Assembly: GCA_963732655.1 (NCBI GenBank)
Contig: CAVTAI010000013.1
Span: 124,001-188,000, forward strand
Reading direction: 5' to 3'
DNA from: CAVTWS01 sp963732655
GTDB taxonomy: Bacteria > Actinomycetota > Acidimicrobiia > Acidimicrobiales > SHLQ01
DNA: 64,000 nt
Both the position numbers and the translations under genes were made by a program. The number at the start of each line of letters is the position of its first letter. The stretch's first letter is position 1. This document shows, piece after piece, positions 1 to 9,370 of the stretch. The notes beneath the pieces are model-generated. The model worked only from the letters and a program-made list of their open reading frames with translations, was not told the origin of the DNA and did not search any database.

Positions 1-276
1 GCCGATGTCGAGGACTCGTGGGCCGAGCCCGGCAGCTTGTACAGGAGGTTCGCCCCGATCCCCGTCGATCGGCTGCCGTTCCCGTCGGTCGTGGTGGCCA
101 GCACGGACGACCCATACATCACCGTCGATCGGGCCCGCTCACTCGGCTGGGCGTGGGGCTCGCAGGTCAAGGTCCTCGGGGCCCACGGCCACCTGGGTGC
201 CGACACCGACCTCGGCGCGTGGCCCGAAGGCCGGGCGTTGCTCGACGATCTCATCTCCGAGCTCGGAGTGGCCTGA
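1..276 (+). CDS. RBBP9/YdeN-family serine hydrolase, C-terminal part
   Basis: The reading frame is open from the first base, so the N-terminus lies outside the window. The visible ~91 residues contain VASTDDPY followed by AHGHLGADTDLG. These match the acid (Asp) and His parts of the catalytic triad in the small RBBP9/YdeN alpha/beta hydrolases of about 180-200 aa. The nucleophile Ser would be upstream and cannot be checked. The frame closes at TGA after LISELGVA, as is usual for the family. It runs towards, and overlaps by 26 nt, the 3' end of the opposing sigma-factor gene. The substrate is unknown. Family assignment is from memory of motifs. Confidence 0.75.
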   Translation, partial: ADVEDSWAEPGSLYRRFAPIPVDRLPFPSVVVASTDDPYITVDRARSLGWAWGSQVKVLGAHGHLGADTDLGAWPEGRALLDDLISELGVA

Positions 277-881
277 ACGCCCGATTCGGGACCGGGGACT
301 CGGCGCTGAGGTCCATCTCGAGCGCCAGGAGAGCACGAAGGCGGGCGCGTCCCCGATGCAAGAGCACTCGTAGGTTGCCGTCGGTGATGCCCAGGAGCGT
401 CGCCGCTTGCTCGGGCCCGATGTGCTCGATGTCTCTCAGGACCACGACCCGTCTCTGCGCTGGCGGCAGCCGTACCAGGAGCGCTCTCACCCTTGCCGCC
501 ACCTCCTCCGCCATGATGTGGTCGTCGACTTCGTCAGCCCACGGAGCCGGCGGGATCTCCCACGATGCCGGACGCGGAGAACCGGTCGGCCACGTCGGCC
601 TCGGGACGGCCGCAGCGGCGCTCTTGCCGCGCCGCGCACCGAGCCTGGTTGCGCAAGACGTGGAAGAGCCATGTCCTGAAGGACGATCGCCCCTCGAAGT
701 GGTCGATGCCGCGCACGACGGCCAGCCAGGTCTCCTGGGTGACCTCCTCGGCCACGGCGCGGTTACCTACGGTCGCTTCGGCCAACCGCAGGAGTCGGGC
801 TTGGTAGCGAGTGAGGATCTCCACGAACGCGCCCTCATCGCCCGCCCGCAGCCGGTCGACGAACTCTTCGTCGTCGTCCAC
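251..881 (-). pseudogene. ECF RNA polymerase sigma-70 factor, frameshifted
   Basis: Two frames together make one ECF sigma factor. The first, from GTG at 881, holds region 2 (DEEFVDRLRAGDEGAF, then EEVTQETWLAVVRGI and FRTWLFHVLRNQ). The second holds the usual linker read SWEIPPAPWADEVDDHI and region 4 (ALLVRLPPAQRRVVVLRD, then ITDGNLRVLLHRGRARLR). The first frame stops at 534. The second is open upstream of its ATG at 514, and the join falls at about 560-605. Removing one base there gives a 209-aa protein of ordinary ECF length. It would direct RNA polymerase to a small stress regulon. No anti-sigma gene is adjacent. The single-base defect may be a sequencing error, so loss of function is not proven. 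Confidence 0.8.
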
Positions 882-943
882 ATCGACGGACGCTACACCT
901 GTCGCGCGGCGACGTCAGGGGGCATCTGGTCACCCGCGGATGG

Positions 944-2023
944 TCAGCGCCTGGCTTCCAGGATCAGGTTCAGCGGGGTCTCGGCTGCGCGTCGGAAGCG
1001 GGTGAAGCCGGCCTCGTTGAGGACCTCGCCCAGACGGGCCTCGCCGGCCTGGGCGCCGAGCCCGAGGCCGACCTCCTGGGACAAGGAGTTGGGCGTGCAG
1101 ATCGACGCCGACGCCGTGTACAGGAGCGCGGCCATGGGGTTGCCCGCGATGTTGTCGGCCCGACCGTCGATGGCGAACGGCTCGACCAGCAGCACCGTTC
1201 CGTCGTCGGCGAGGTGGTCGAGCGCGTAACGAGCGATGCCGACGGGGTCGCCCATGTCGTGCAGGCAGTCGAAGAAGCAGATCAGGTCGTAGGTGCCGGT
1301 GTAGCTCTTGGCATCGGCGACCTCGAAGGTGGTTCCGGCGCCCGCTCCAGCTTCCGCGGCACGTTCACGTGCTGTCGCGATCGACGGTGGGTGGAAATCG
1401 AATCCGCTGATCTTCGCCTTCGGGAAGTGCTGGGCCATGACCACCGCTGAGGCGCCATGCCCGCACCCCACATCGGCCACCGTGCCTCCGGCGTCGAGCT
1501 TGGCGGCCACACCGTCGAGCGCATTGATCCAGTTCGGCAACTCGGCCCGGTAGCCCGTGCGGAAGAACCACTCCGTTCCCGAGAACAGGCACGGGTGGTG
1601 ATCACCCCACGACAGAGCGCCGTCGGAGCGGAACGCCGCGGCCACCTTCGGCATGTCGATGAACAGCGAGCCCAAGGCGTTCATGGCGCGGGCCACGAAG
1701 GCCGGCGAACCGTCGTCGGCCAGCGCCATCGCACCTTCAGGAGTCAGCGTGTATCGATCGGTTCCGGCGTCCCAGGTGAGGAGCCCGCCGGCCGCCTGGC
1801 CGTCGAGCCACTCACGCACGAGCCTGGGGTTGCATCCCGACGCGCCCGCGAGGTCAGTTGCAGTGGCCGGTCCGCGAACGGCCAGCAGCCTGTAGAAGCC
1901 GAGCTCGTCGCCGAGCCAGATGGCGAAACAGAGCGCGCTGCCGGTCATGTGACCGACCATCTGGCCCATGAATTCGCCCAGCTTCTCCTCGTCGACGGTT
2001 TGCCTGTCAATGGTTGTCGTCAT
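944..2023 (-). CDS. Class I SAM-dependent methyltransferase with N-terminal winged helix
   Basis: The product is 359 aa. Residues ~20-110 form a winged-helix region of the Rv2258c type (FAIWLGDELGFYRLL, then ASGCNPRLVREWLDG). This is followed by a Rossmann methyltransferase domain with motif I VADVGCGHGAS, an acidic position in SGFDFHPPSI and motif IV LICFFDCLHDMGDP. I chose ATG at 2021-2023 because AGGAGG lies about 7 nt upstream; the frame stays open further 5' but without family-like sequence. The substrate is not predictable. Such proteins resemble O-methyltransferases that use the N-terminal domain for dimerisation. The gene is divergent from the membrane protein at 2133. Confidence 0.85.
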   Translation of the reverse strand: MTTTIDRQTVDEEKLGEFMGQMVGHMTGSALCFAIWLGDELGFYRLLAVRGPATATDLAGASGCNPRLVREWLDGQAAGGLLTWDAGTDRYTLTPEGAMALADDGSPAFVARAMNALGSLFIDMPKVAAAFRSDGALSWGDHHPCLFSGTEWFFRTGYRAELPNWINALDGVAAKLDAGGTVADVGCGHGASAVVMAQHFPKAKISGFDFHPPSIATARERAAEAGAGAGTTFEVADAKSYTGTYDLICFFDCLHDMGDPVGIARYALDHLADDGTVLLVEPFAIDGRADNIAGNPMAALLYTASASICTPNSLSQEVGLGLGAQAGEARLGEVLNEAGFTRFRRAAETPLNLILEARR

Positions 2024-2132
2024 GCCCATTCCTCCTCGTGAGAGTGAAGTCTCCATGTGAACGGTTGCGTGGAGGGGTGCCCGTGTTACACCGGCGCCGA
2101 CAACTCTCGATTCGGGCGGTACTCTCGGTCCG

Positions 2133-2777
2133 ATGGCGGCAGGCGGCACGAACTGGCGGACGGTTCGATGGCTGCACATCTCGTTCGTAGCGGCCGTGTT
2201 CCTGTCCTCCGGTTGGGCGTCGCCGCTGTTCGTGCCCGCGGCGATCGTCGCCCTGGGGAGCCTTCGCTCCTTGGCGCATGCCGCGCCCGATCGTTCGGTC
2301 TCTGTCGACTTCCGTCGAGCGATGGTGCTGGTGGCGACCTCGGTGCCGGCTGCCGCCCTGTCGTGGGTTCGCCCGGTGAGCGACGAAGGGTTCGGGATCC
2401 TGGCCTGGCTCCTGGCGCTGGCCGGTGCAGTGGCCTACCTCGGGGCCATGCGTCGATGGTGGGCTGCGGCCGGGCCGCGCCGGATCGCCGCGGCATGGAG
2501 GAAGGCCCAGGTGTTGTTCGGGGTCCAAGCATCGATGCTCGTGACGTGGGCCGCGTGGGTCGTTCTGGACGGACGCCCTGTCGATGACGCCGACTCGTTC
2601 GATCCGGGACGTGCTGCCATCCTCGGCCGCGTCGCCGACGGACGCGTGGCCAACGGGTTGCTGGTCGTCGCGGCGATCGCCGGCGTCGCCGGGATGTTCG
2701 CCGCCGGTTGGGCACGCTGGGGTACCGCACCGTCGCCGGGTCAGACGTGGCCGCCCTCCGTATCTGTTTGGGGGTGA
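2133..2777 (+). CDS. Hypothetical membrane protein
   Basis: The 214-aa product has about five hydrophobic stretches: near residues 12-42, 60-78, 85-103, 124-141 and 170-190. They are separated by short polar loops, typical of a small integral membrane protein. I recognise no named domain. A TACTCT box at 2120-2125 lies 7 nt before the ATG, so the message is probably leaderless. The gene is transcribed away from the methyltransferase and ends just before a 30-bp repeat at 2794. Coding is supported by the even spacing of membrane segments in this frame alone. Confidence 0.65.
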   Translation: MAAGGTNWRTVRWLHISFVAAVFLSSGWASPLFVPAAIVALGSLRSLAHAAPDRSVSVDFRRAMVLVATSVPAAALSWVRPVSDEGFGILAWLLALAGAVAYLGAMRRWWAAAGPRRIAAAWRKAQVLFGVQASMLVTWAAWVVLDGRPVDDADSFDPGRAAILGRVADGRVANGLLVVAAIAGVAGMFAAGWARWGTAPSPGQTWPPSVSVWG

Positions 2778-2793
2778 GATCCGGTGAGACCGT

Positions 2794-2823
2794 GTTTCCG
2801 CGGGAACGCCTCCTGTGGATAAC
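2794..2823. repeat. 30-bp direct repeat, left copy
   Basis: This segment is identical to 4020-4049 except for one base (29/30). It begins with the near-palindrome GTTTCCGCGGGAAC and ends with CCTGTGGATAAC, which contains the complement of a consensus DnaA box (TTATCCACA). Together the two copies enclose the truncated DUF4143 gene. Confidence 0.85.
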
Positions 2824-2865
2824 ACAGATCGCGGGGATAACAACTGGACGAGCCGGTGCGCACGT

Positions 2866-2900
2866 GTGGGAGCGGAGTGGGCTACCTGGACGGCTCCCAC
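2866..2900 (-). terminator. Inverted repeat at the DUF4143 gene end
   Basis: Arms GTGGGAGC (2866-2873) and GCTCCCAC (2893-2900) are perfectly complementary around a 19-nt loop. They straddle the stop codon of the minus-strand gene that ends at 2882. There is no U-tract, so it is a possible factor-dependent terminator at best. Confidence 0.35.
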
Positions 2901-3970
2901 AAGCAGCTGGCGGGACGGAGCCAGATCCGATCGTCGAGGGGGATCGTCGCTTCACCGAGGTGCAGGACGATGCCGAGTCGAAATCGGTCACCGAGCCGGT
3001 CGCGGAGGTATCGGAGATGGCGGGCGCTTCGATTGGTCGGCGTTGACGTCGCCTTGACCTCGATGCCGACGACGTGGCCCGTGGCATTGTCCTCGAGGAT
3101 GACGTCGACCTCCCGACCCTCGCTGTCGCGAAAGTGCTGAACGGTCACGCGGCGCTCTGACCATTCGGACTGCTTCAGGATCTCGCCCACGACGAACTGC
3201 TCGATGAGGGGTCCTCGCAGGGGTGACGTGCTGAACCCCGCGAGATCGCGTTCGCCGACACCGCTGAGATGGGCGGCCAGACTCAAGTCGACCAGGTGGA
3301 TGCGTGATCGCCGTTTGGCCGCGGTCGCCGCGTTCGGGGCGAATGCGGGGATGAGGTGGAGGAGGTGGAGCGCTTCGAGGATGGCGATGTAGTTGGTGAC
3401 GGTGCTGCGGTCGAGCTCCAGGTCGCGAGCCAGATCGGCGACGACGAGCTCGCCTTCGATGCGAGCAGCGATGGCCCGCAACGTCCGCCGGAGCTCGTGT
3501 TCGCGTCTCACGTCAGCGATCGGTCGGAGAGCCTCCCTGTTCACGACATCGTTGACGTAGGCGTCGAACCAGTATCCGCGCTGGCGGGCCGTGAGCTCGC
3601 CCAACGCCACTTCGGGAAACCCGCCTTCGATCACGAGTTGAATCATGTGGGCCGGATCGATAGGCACCGGTGATCCAGCCCAGCTCCCCGCGCTTTCGAA
3701 CACGTCGTCGACGAAGGATCGGCGGTGGCCGAGGCGCTCGCCGACGGAGAGCGGCCAGACCTGGACCCGCCCGACCCGGCCGGCGAGGGTCTCGGTGATT
3801 CCTCTGGAGGCCAAGTAGTTGGCCGAGCCGGTCAGAATGAAGCGGCCCTTGGTTGGGTCAGCGTCGACAATCCTCTTGACCGCCAGCAGAAGACCCTCGC
3901 CCGCTCGCTGGAATTCGTCGATGACGCTTCCGTGGGGGAGTGATGAGGCGAATCCGACCGGGCTAACCAA
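2882..3970 (-). pseudogene. DUF4143-type AAA ATPase, N-terminally truncated
   Basis: The 362 aa match the family of AAA ATPases with a C-terminal DUF4143 nuclease-like domain. Visible are Walker B VIDEFQRAGEG, sensor FILTGSANYLASR, the winged-helix stretch ELDRSTVTNYIAIL, and the C-terminal block EGREVDVILE followed by VVGIEVKA (E-D-ExK nuclease-like residues). The Walker A (GPRQSGK) half present in the complete homologue at 47442 is missing. The frame begins at TTG with unrelated residues and a stop lies a few codons upstream. The gene lies between 30-bp direct repeats at 2794 and 4020. Loss of the P-loop should abolish ATP binding, so I treat it as a remnant. Family function is unclear; some members are linked to mobile or toxin-like loci. 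Confidence 0.8.
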
Positions 3971-4019
3971 CAGTTTCTGGGACCTCTACCCAGCAGAAAT
4001 ACGGTGTCCGGGCCGCGAC

Positions 4020-4049
4020 GTTTCCGCGGGAACGTCTCCTGTGGATAAC
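4020..4049. repeat. 30-bp direct repeat, right copy
   Basis: This is the partner of 2794-2823 with a single C/T difference, in the same orientation. It lies about 50 bp upstream of the truncated start of the DUF4143 gene and about 105 bp before the winged-helix gene at 4154. Confidence 0.85.
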
Positions 4050-4153
4050 CATCACCTGCGACACGGTGGCGGCGGTTGTTGTGGGTCGGCGGATTCGGGC
4101 GCGACACAGCACGGGCCAGGCGGAATGCCCGCGCCTCAGCCGGGCCGGGCAGA

Positions 4154-5354
4154 ATGCCGGCGGTGTCCGTCGTCATCACGAACGCTCAGGCCCGGCGCAT
4201 CGCCCTGGCCGCTCAAGGTTTCGGCGAGCCGCGTCCGACGGGGCGGGTGGACCGGCGGCATCTTCGGCGCGTGCTCGACCGCATGGGCCTCATCCAGATC
4301 GACTCCGTGAACGTGCTGGTCCGCAGCCAGGAATTGCCGTTGTTCGCGCGGCTCGGGCCGCATCCTCGGACGCTGATCCACGAGGCCACTCGGGCCGGCG
4401 AGCTGTTCGAGTACTGGGTGCACGAGGCCAGCCTGGTTCCCGCCGAGCACTACCACCTGCACCGCTGGCGGATGGATGAGCCGCACCGGTGGGCCGGGAT
4501 GCGCCGGCAGGCCGAGGAGCAGGCCGAGTACATCGAGTTGGTGTATCAGCGTCTGCTCGAGGAAGGTCCGCTGGTGGCGGGGGACCTCAAGGCCCGAGTG
4601 GGCAAGAAGAGCACGTGGTGGGACTACGACGACGGCAAGATCGCGTTGGAGGTGCTGTTCTCCGACGGTCGGGTGGCCGCACGACGCCGACTCCGGGACT
4701 TCGCCCGCGTGTACGACGTCCGCGAGCGCGTGAATTCCAGCCGACGCCTTGGCCCGGACCGCGCCCGCTTCGCATGAGGCCCACAAGGAGTTGCTCGCCC
4801 TGGCCGTCCAGCATCACGGGATCGGCACCCTCCACGATCTGGCCGACTACCACCGCTTGGCGATCGGCCCCGCTCGTCTGGCGATGGCCGAGCTGGTCGA
4901 GGAGGGGCGGGTCATGCCGGCCACGGTGACGGATTGGCATCGGCCGGCCTACCTCCACCCCGAAGCCCGTCGGCCCCGCAGGATCCGAGCCCGAGCGTTC
5001 CTGAGCCCGTTCGACCCCGTCGTGTGGAACCGGGACCGGGCGCTGCGCCTGTTCGGCTTCCGCTACCGCATCGAGATCTATACCCCGGCGCCCAAGCGGC
5101 AGCACGGGTACTACGTGCTGCCGTTCCTGCTCGACGACGCGTTGGTGGGTCGCGTCGACCTCAAGGCTGATCGCGCTCGCTCGACGCTGATGGTGCAACA
5201 CGCCTGGTCCGAGCCGGGCGTCGACGAGGGGCAGGTGGCGTCCGAGATGCTCGAGGAGCTTCGGCTGATGGCCGGCTGGCTGGAGCTGGACCGAATCGAA
5301 GTGACCGGCCGCGGCGACCTCGGCCCCCGGTTGGAGGCACTGACTCGGGGCTGA
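4154..5354 (+). pseudogene. Winged-helix DNA glycosylase-like protein (YcaQ/HTH_42 family), frameshifted
   Basis: Two frames make one YcaQ-like protein. The N-terminal part begins ITNAQARRIALAAQGF, then RMGLIQIDSVNVLVRSQ and FEYWVHEASLVPAEHY. The C-terminal part runs from LARTAPASHEAHKELL through FLSPFDPVVWNRDRALRLF to LELDRIEVTGRGDLG. The frame changes near 4733, where GTGAATTCC would read IPADALART if one base were removed. The restored length is 399 aa, normal for the family. Relatives (E. coli YcaQ, Streptomyces AlkX/AlkZ-type) unhook interstrand crosslinks or excise alkylated bases. The QxD-like catalytic region QIDSVNV is intact. Activity is inferred from family membership only. Confidence 0.8.
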
Positions 5355-5496
5355 CCGGCCGGGGCGTGGGTGACGGTGCACACGCGACTGCAGAACCGCC
5401 CTCGGGACCTCCGGCCCTTGGCGTCGTCGCGACGTCCGCCAAGCATGGAAGCCCGGGAGCGCTGCACGAACCGGCGGACCAAGGTCGGACGAAACC

Positions 5497-6925
5497 ATGA
5501 CGATGCGACGTGTCGAAGGAATCGATGCTGCGTTCCTCGCGGCCGAGACCGCCGAGTGGCAGTTCCACGTCTCCGTGGTGCAGATCGTCGACTCGGCCAA
5601 CGCCCCCGGCTTCGGGTTCGAGGCGGTCCGGGCGCTGCTCGAAAAGCGCATCCACCTGGCTCCCCAGTTTCGCTGGAAGCTCGTCAGCGCGCCCCTGAAC
5701 GTCGGGTGGTCGTACTTCGTCGATGATCCCGAGTTCGATCTCGACCACCATGTCCACGAGATCGCGCTCGGCGGCGCCAGGGAACCGTGAGCAGCTCGGC
5801 CGGCTGGTCGGAGACCTCGTCAGCCAGCCGCTCGATCGCCGTCGTCCGCTCTGGGACGTGTGCTTCATCGAGGGGCTCGAGGGCGGCCAGACCGCGGTGC
5901 TGACGAAGGTGCACCACTCGATCATCGACGGGCAGTCCGGCGTCGACCTGGCGACGACGCTGTACGACACGATGCCTGATCCCCCAGACCTACCGGCGCC
6001 CCCACCGTTCCACCCCAGGCCCCTGCCGTCGAGTCTCGAGATCGCTGCCCGCAACAGCCTCACCGCGCTCCGGCTTCCTCTGCGCACCGTGCGGCTCGGT
6101 CGCCAACTCGTCGAGGAAGGCATCGTCGCGCTGCCCTCCGCGTTTGGCGCCGGCGCGGCGGCCCGTCCGTTTCAAGCCCCGCGGTCACCCTTCAACGGAC
6201 AGCTCTCACCTCATCGGTCCTTTGCCGCGTCGACGCTCGCGCTCGATGTCGTCAAGCGGGTCAAGAACGCCGCCGGGGTGACGGTGAACGACGTTGTGCT
6301 CGCCGTTTGTTCGGGCGCGCTGCGTGGCCATCTCGACAGCCTCGGAGCTCTTCCCGACAAGCCTCTGATCGCCCAGGTGCCGGTGTCGACCCGCACCGAG
6401 GCGACGCGATCGCGCATCGGGACCCAGGTCGGGTCGATGTTCGTGTCGTTGGCGACCGATGTGGAGGATCCGCTCGAACGCCTCCAGGCGGTCCACCGGA
6501 GCTCCGAGGCCGCGAAGCGGCTGAACGGCACGCTGGCTGCGCACCGCGAGCTCGGATTGACCGATGCGATTCCGCCGGGCTTGTTCGGGTTCGCGTCGAA
6601 GATGTGGGCGATGGCCCATCTCGACGCTCGCACGCCCCCGCCGTACAACGCCATCGTCTCGAACGTCGCCGGTCCTCCGGTCGACCTCTACATGGCGGGG
6701 GCACGGATCGTCTCGATCCACCCCATGGGGCCGCTGCTCTACGGAGGTGGATTGAACATCACGGTGTTCAGCAAGGGCGCCACCATCGATGTCGGCCTCG
6801 TGACGTGCCGGGAACTGGTACCGGATCCTTGGCTGATCGCCGACCGATTCGTCCCCGCACTTGTCGAATTGACCCGAGCCGTGCTCCCGCGAAAGCGGCA
6901 CCGACGTTCCGAGGCGGCAAGATGA
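5497..6925 (+). pseudogene. WS/DGAT wax ester synthase/diacylglycerol acyltransferase, frameshifted
   Basis: The first frame carries the family start MRRVEGIDAAFLAAET and FDLDHHVHEIALGGA. The second continues with NREQLGRLVGDLVSQPL, PLWDVCFIEGL and the acyltransferase active-site motif HHSIIDGQSG (HHxxxDG). It ends with NAIVSNVAGPPVDLYMAG and the GPLLYGGGLNI block. The join is at about 5775-5785, where GCCAGGGAACCG has one base too many. The restored protein is about 475 aa, the usual size. These enzymes esterify acyl-CoA to diacylglycerol or fatty alcohol to make storage lipid. The 3' end overlaps the next gene by 4 nt (ATGA), so translation of the downstream hydrolase is probably coupled, suggesting a small lipid-metabolism operon. 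Confidence 0.85.
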
Positions 6926-7858
6926 CCGGTGCCGAAACGGCCGCGACCACCACCGACGATCGGGCGCCGGTTCCGAACATCCCCCGGGGCCGGCGCATCG
7001 AGCTGCACCGGCGGGGGACGACGTTCGTGCGCAGCATCAAGGGCCCGGCGGGAGCGCCGACGGTCGTCCTGCTCCACGGTCTGGCGGCGACGGCGGCCTT
7101 GAACTGGCACCAGGCGTTCGAACCGCTCTCCGAGCACTTTCGGGTCATCGCCCCCGACCTTCGGGGCCACGGCCGCGGGATCCGGTCCCGTCGGCGGTTC
7201 AGGCTGGCCGACTGTGCCGCCGACGTGGCCGAGACGCTGCGGGCCCTCGACGCCGATCCCGCCATCGTCGTCGGCTATTCGATGGGTGGACCCGTCGCCC
7301 AACTGCTCTGGCGGGACCATCGCGATGTCGTGAGCGGCATGGTGTTGTGCGCCACCGGGGCCGAGTTCGTCCCTGGCAACCGGGAGCGTTACGCCATGGT
7401 GGCGATGTCCCAGATACTCGTCGGCACGACACGGCTCGGCACCGTCGTCGCCTGGCTCCCCGGCACCGTGGCGCGCCGAGTGCTCAACCTCCCACGCGGC
7501 GACAGTTCCGCGCCCATGGCCGCCTGGGCTCGGAGGGAGATGAGCAAGCACAGCCCGCGCATGCTTCTGGAAGCTGGTCAGGCGATCGCCACGTTCAGCT
7601 CGAAGGACTGGGTACACGGGATCGACGTGCCGACTTCGGTGCTGGTGACCACACGCGACTCTGCGGTCCTGCCATCGGGGCAGTTCCGGCTGGCCGAGCG
7701 CGATTCCCAACGCGCACGTCAACCTGCTCGACGACGGCCACGTGGCGTGCATCAACCCGGTGTTCGGCAGGAAGCTGACCGACGCCTGCCTCGATGTGCG
7801 CCGGCGTGCGGAGCAGCGGTCGCGGGGTGAGTGGCCGCAGTCCTCGATCGACCCGTAG
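6922..7858 (+). pseudogene. Alpha/beta hydrolase, frameshifted near the C-terminus
   Basis: The frame starts at the ATG overlapping the acyltransferase stop. It shows VLLHGLAATAALNW (oxyanion loop), APDLRGHGRG, the nucleophile elbow VGYSMGGPVAQ and the TSVLVTTRD strand near the acid position. After 7700 the frame runs into unrelated sequence. One base less at 7700-7705 restores IPNAHVNLLDDGHVACINP, which supplies the catalytic His (DDGHVAC), and the stop then falls at 7856-7858. Restored length is 311 aa. Coupling to the WS/DGAT suggests lipid ester turnover, but the substrate is unknown. Confidence 0.8.
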
Positions 7859-8457
7859 GTCAGAAGGCCGGGCGATCGGCAGTAGGGTCGAGTTGCCGGC
7901 CGCGGCGAGCGGTTGACTTCGCCACCTTCGTCGAGCCGAGCACCGCTCGCGACTACGTGTTCGCGCGCGTGTCGAGCAGTGCGCTGGTTCCGCAATCCGC
8001 CGGAGAACAGCGTGGTGCCATCGCGAATCGTTCCCAGCCGGCGACCCGACGACGCGGTGATACGCCGCAGAGGGCGTGGTTCCTGGTGGCCTCGAACGCG
8101 CCAGCGGAACCACTGGTAGCGGCGCGTTCGCGGCGTCGTGTCGGAGACCTGGCGGTCCGGGATCGCTTCGAGATCACAAGAGCACACCCATCGGGGTCAC
8201 CGGTCGAGGGGTGAACTCGGGCCCCTGCTACAGGCGCTGAGCTCGAGACGACCTCCCTCGAGGAGACCGTGGAAGAAGCGGTTCGACTCGCTGCGTCTCC
8301 ACGGGGCTCGCGTGTGGCTCGCGGCCCCGTCGTCGGGCCGTGGGCCCAGCATCCGCACCCTTCCGGGCGCGCCGGATGCCAGCGGGGAACGCATCGGTCA
8401 CCTACGCTGCCGACCTGGTGTGGCCACGGGGCCGCACAGACAGGTTGGTTCCGAGCC
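7859..8457. other. 600-bp stretch without a supported gene
   Basis: Long open frames cross this stretch on both strands, as expected at this GC content. None shows a recognisable motif, a convincing ribosome binding site or sensible composition. It may hold the remains of a gene, but I see nothing I can support. Confidence 0.4.
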
Positions 8458-8841
8458 ATGCAATTCCTCCTCAAGCTCTTCGGGATGTTGAGCGGCAAGC
8501 AGAAGTCGGCGCTCCTCGGTTCGCTCGGGGGCATGCTCTCCGGGGGTGGGCTCACTTCGATCCTCGGCAAGCTCACTCAGGCCGGGTTGGGCTCCCAGGT
8601 CGACTCGTGGGTCGGCACCGGTACCAACGCTTCGGTTTCCCCCAAGGCGCTCTCCGGTGCCCTCGGCGCCGACGTGATCGGCAAGATCGCGGCCGAGAAC
8701 GGGGTGTCGAACCGCCAGGCCGCCAACGGACTGAGCAAGCTGCTCCCCCAGGTGGTCAACTCGCTGTCTCCGAAGGGCGCGCTGGCCAGCGGCACCGACC
8801 TCGACGATCTGCTGAAGAAGCTCCCCAGCCTGTTGGGTTGA
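8458..8841 (+). CDS. YidB-family (DUF937) protein
   Basis: The 127-aa product starts MQFLLKLFGMLSGKQKSALL and continues with a Gly-rich segment, LSGALGADVIGKIAAENGVS and GLSKLLPQVVNSLSPKGAL. This is the standard YidB/DUF937 pattern (E. coli YidB is about 130 aa). The family is cytoplasmic, small and helical, and its function is not established. ATG at 8458 was preferred over upstream in-frame codons because homology begins there. A strong hairpin at 8853 follows the stop. Confidence 0.85.
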   Translation: MQFLLKLFGMLSGKQKSALLGSLGGMLSGGGLTSILGKLTQAGLGSQVDSWVGTGTNASVSPKALSGALGADVIGKIAAENGVSNRQAANGLSKLLPQVVNSLSPKGALASGTDLDDLLKKLPSLLG

Positions 8842-8852
8842 GGCTGCGCGGC

Positions 8853-8873
8853 CCGAACCGAGCGGCGGTTCGG
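8853..8873. terminator. Hairpin between convergent genes
   Basis: The arms CCGAACCG and CGGTTCGG pair perfectly over a 5-nt loop, 11 nt after the yidB stop and just before the end of the opposing gene. It lacks a long T-tract but is well placed to serve both strands. Confidence 0.55.
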
Positions 8874-8878
8874 CCGGC

Positions 8879-9370
8879 TCAGGGTTCGTCGGATAGGCGA
8901 CACCAGGATCCGGTCGGAGCCTCGGCCAGCCGACTTGCCAAGGTGGTGGGGTCGACAGACCACCGTGCTGCCAGGGCGAACACGTCCTGCTCGACCACAG
9001 CACGGTCCGCGTCCTCGAGACCGAGCTCCAGCTCGGCCGGTGTCGGGGGTCCCAGGGCCGTCCAGGTTCCCTGGTCGCCGCTGACCTCCACCCGTCGGTC
9101 AGGGCCGTTGCCGGACCGGCACCACTCATGGGTCTCGACCACCCGATGGGTCCGGAAGAGCTGGACCTCGGCGCGCAGTGTCGCCGCCACTGCGGGGACA
9201 TCGATCGGTACGAGCAGCACATCGGCTCCGACGGCGAGGATCCACCCGTCGACCGGTGGGAGGACGAAGCACCCTTCGGAGAGGGCGGCTGACTGCGGCC
9301 GTGTCGGTTGACATCGGCAAAGTGGGCTTCTATCGTTATAGGACGATGATACGGACAGAAGACGATGCAA
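8879..9370 (-). CDS. Conserved actinobacterial protein of unknown function
   Basis: The C-terminal ~135 residues resemble a widespread uncharacterised actinobacterial family. Visible are FVLPPVDGWILAVG, then VQLFRTHRVVETHEWCR, GPPTPAELELGLED and DVFALAARWSVDPTTL. I know no function for it. The start is uncertain. No ATG or GTG lies in frame close to the conserved FVLPP block. The nearest candidate is TTG at 9370, which would overlap the divergent metal-sensor gene and its promoter. The 5' end may therefore be lost, shifted, or begin at a non-standard codon. Confidence 0.55.
   Translation of the reverse strand: MHRLLSVSSSYNDRSPLCRCQPTRPQSAALSEGCFVLPPVDGWILAVGADVLLVPIDVPAVAATLRAEVQLFRTHRVVETHEWCRSGNGPDRRVEVSGDQGTWTALGPPTPAELELGLEDADRAVVEQDVFALAARWSVDPTTLASRLAEAPTGSWCRLSDEP
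9308..9350 (+). promoter_or_regulatory. Promoter and probable operator of the metal-efflux operon
   Basis: TTGACA (9308-9313) and TATCGT (9331-9336) are separated by 17 nt, an almost ideal sigma-70 promoter. The inverted repeat ATCGT-N6-ACGAT (about 9332-9347) covers the -10 box and the start codon at 9346. A repressor bound there would block RNA polymerase. The predicted transcript start is only a few bases from the ATG, so the message is leaderless or nearly so. Confidence 0.65.

Noticed and set aside
2794..4049. DnaA-box-like sequences as a replication origin
   Set aside because: Only two boxes are seen, each part of a longer repeat, with no dnaA, dnaN or AT-rich region nearby.
7953..8576. 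Minus-strand open frame upstream of yidB
   Set aside because: It overlaps the start of yidB and its protein has no family-like features. I could not support it or the alternative plus-strand frame.
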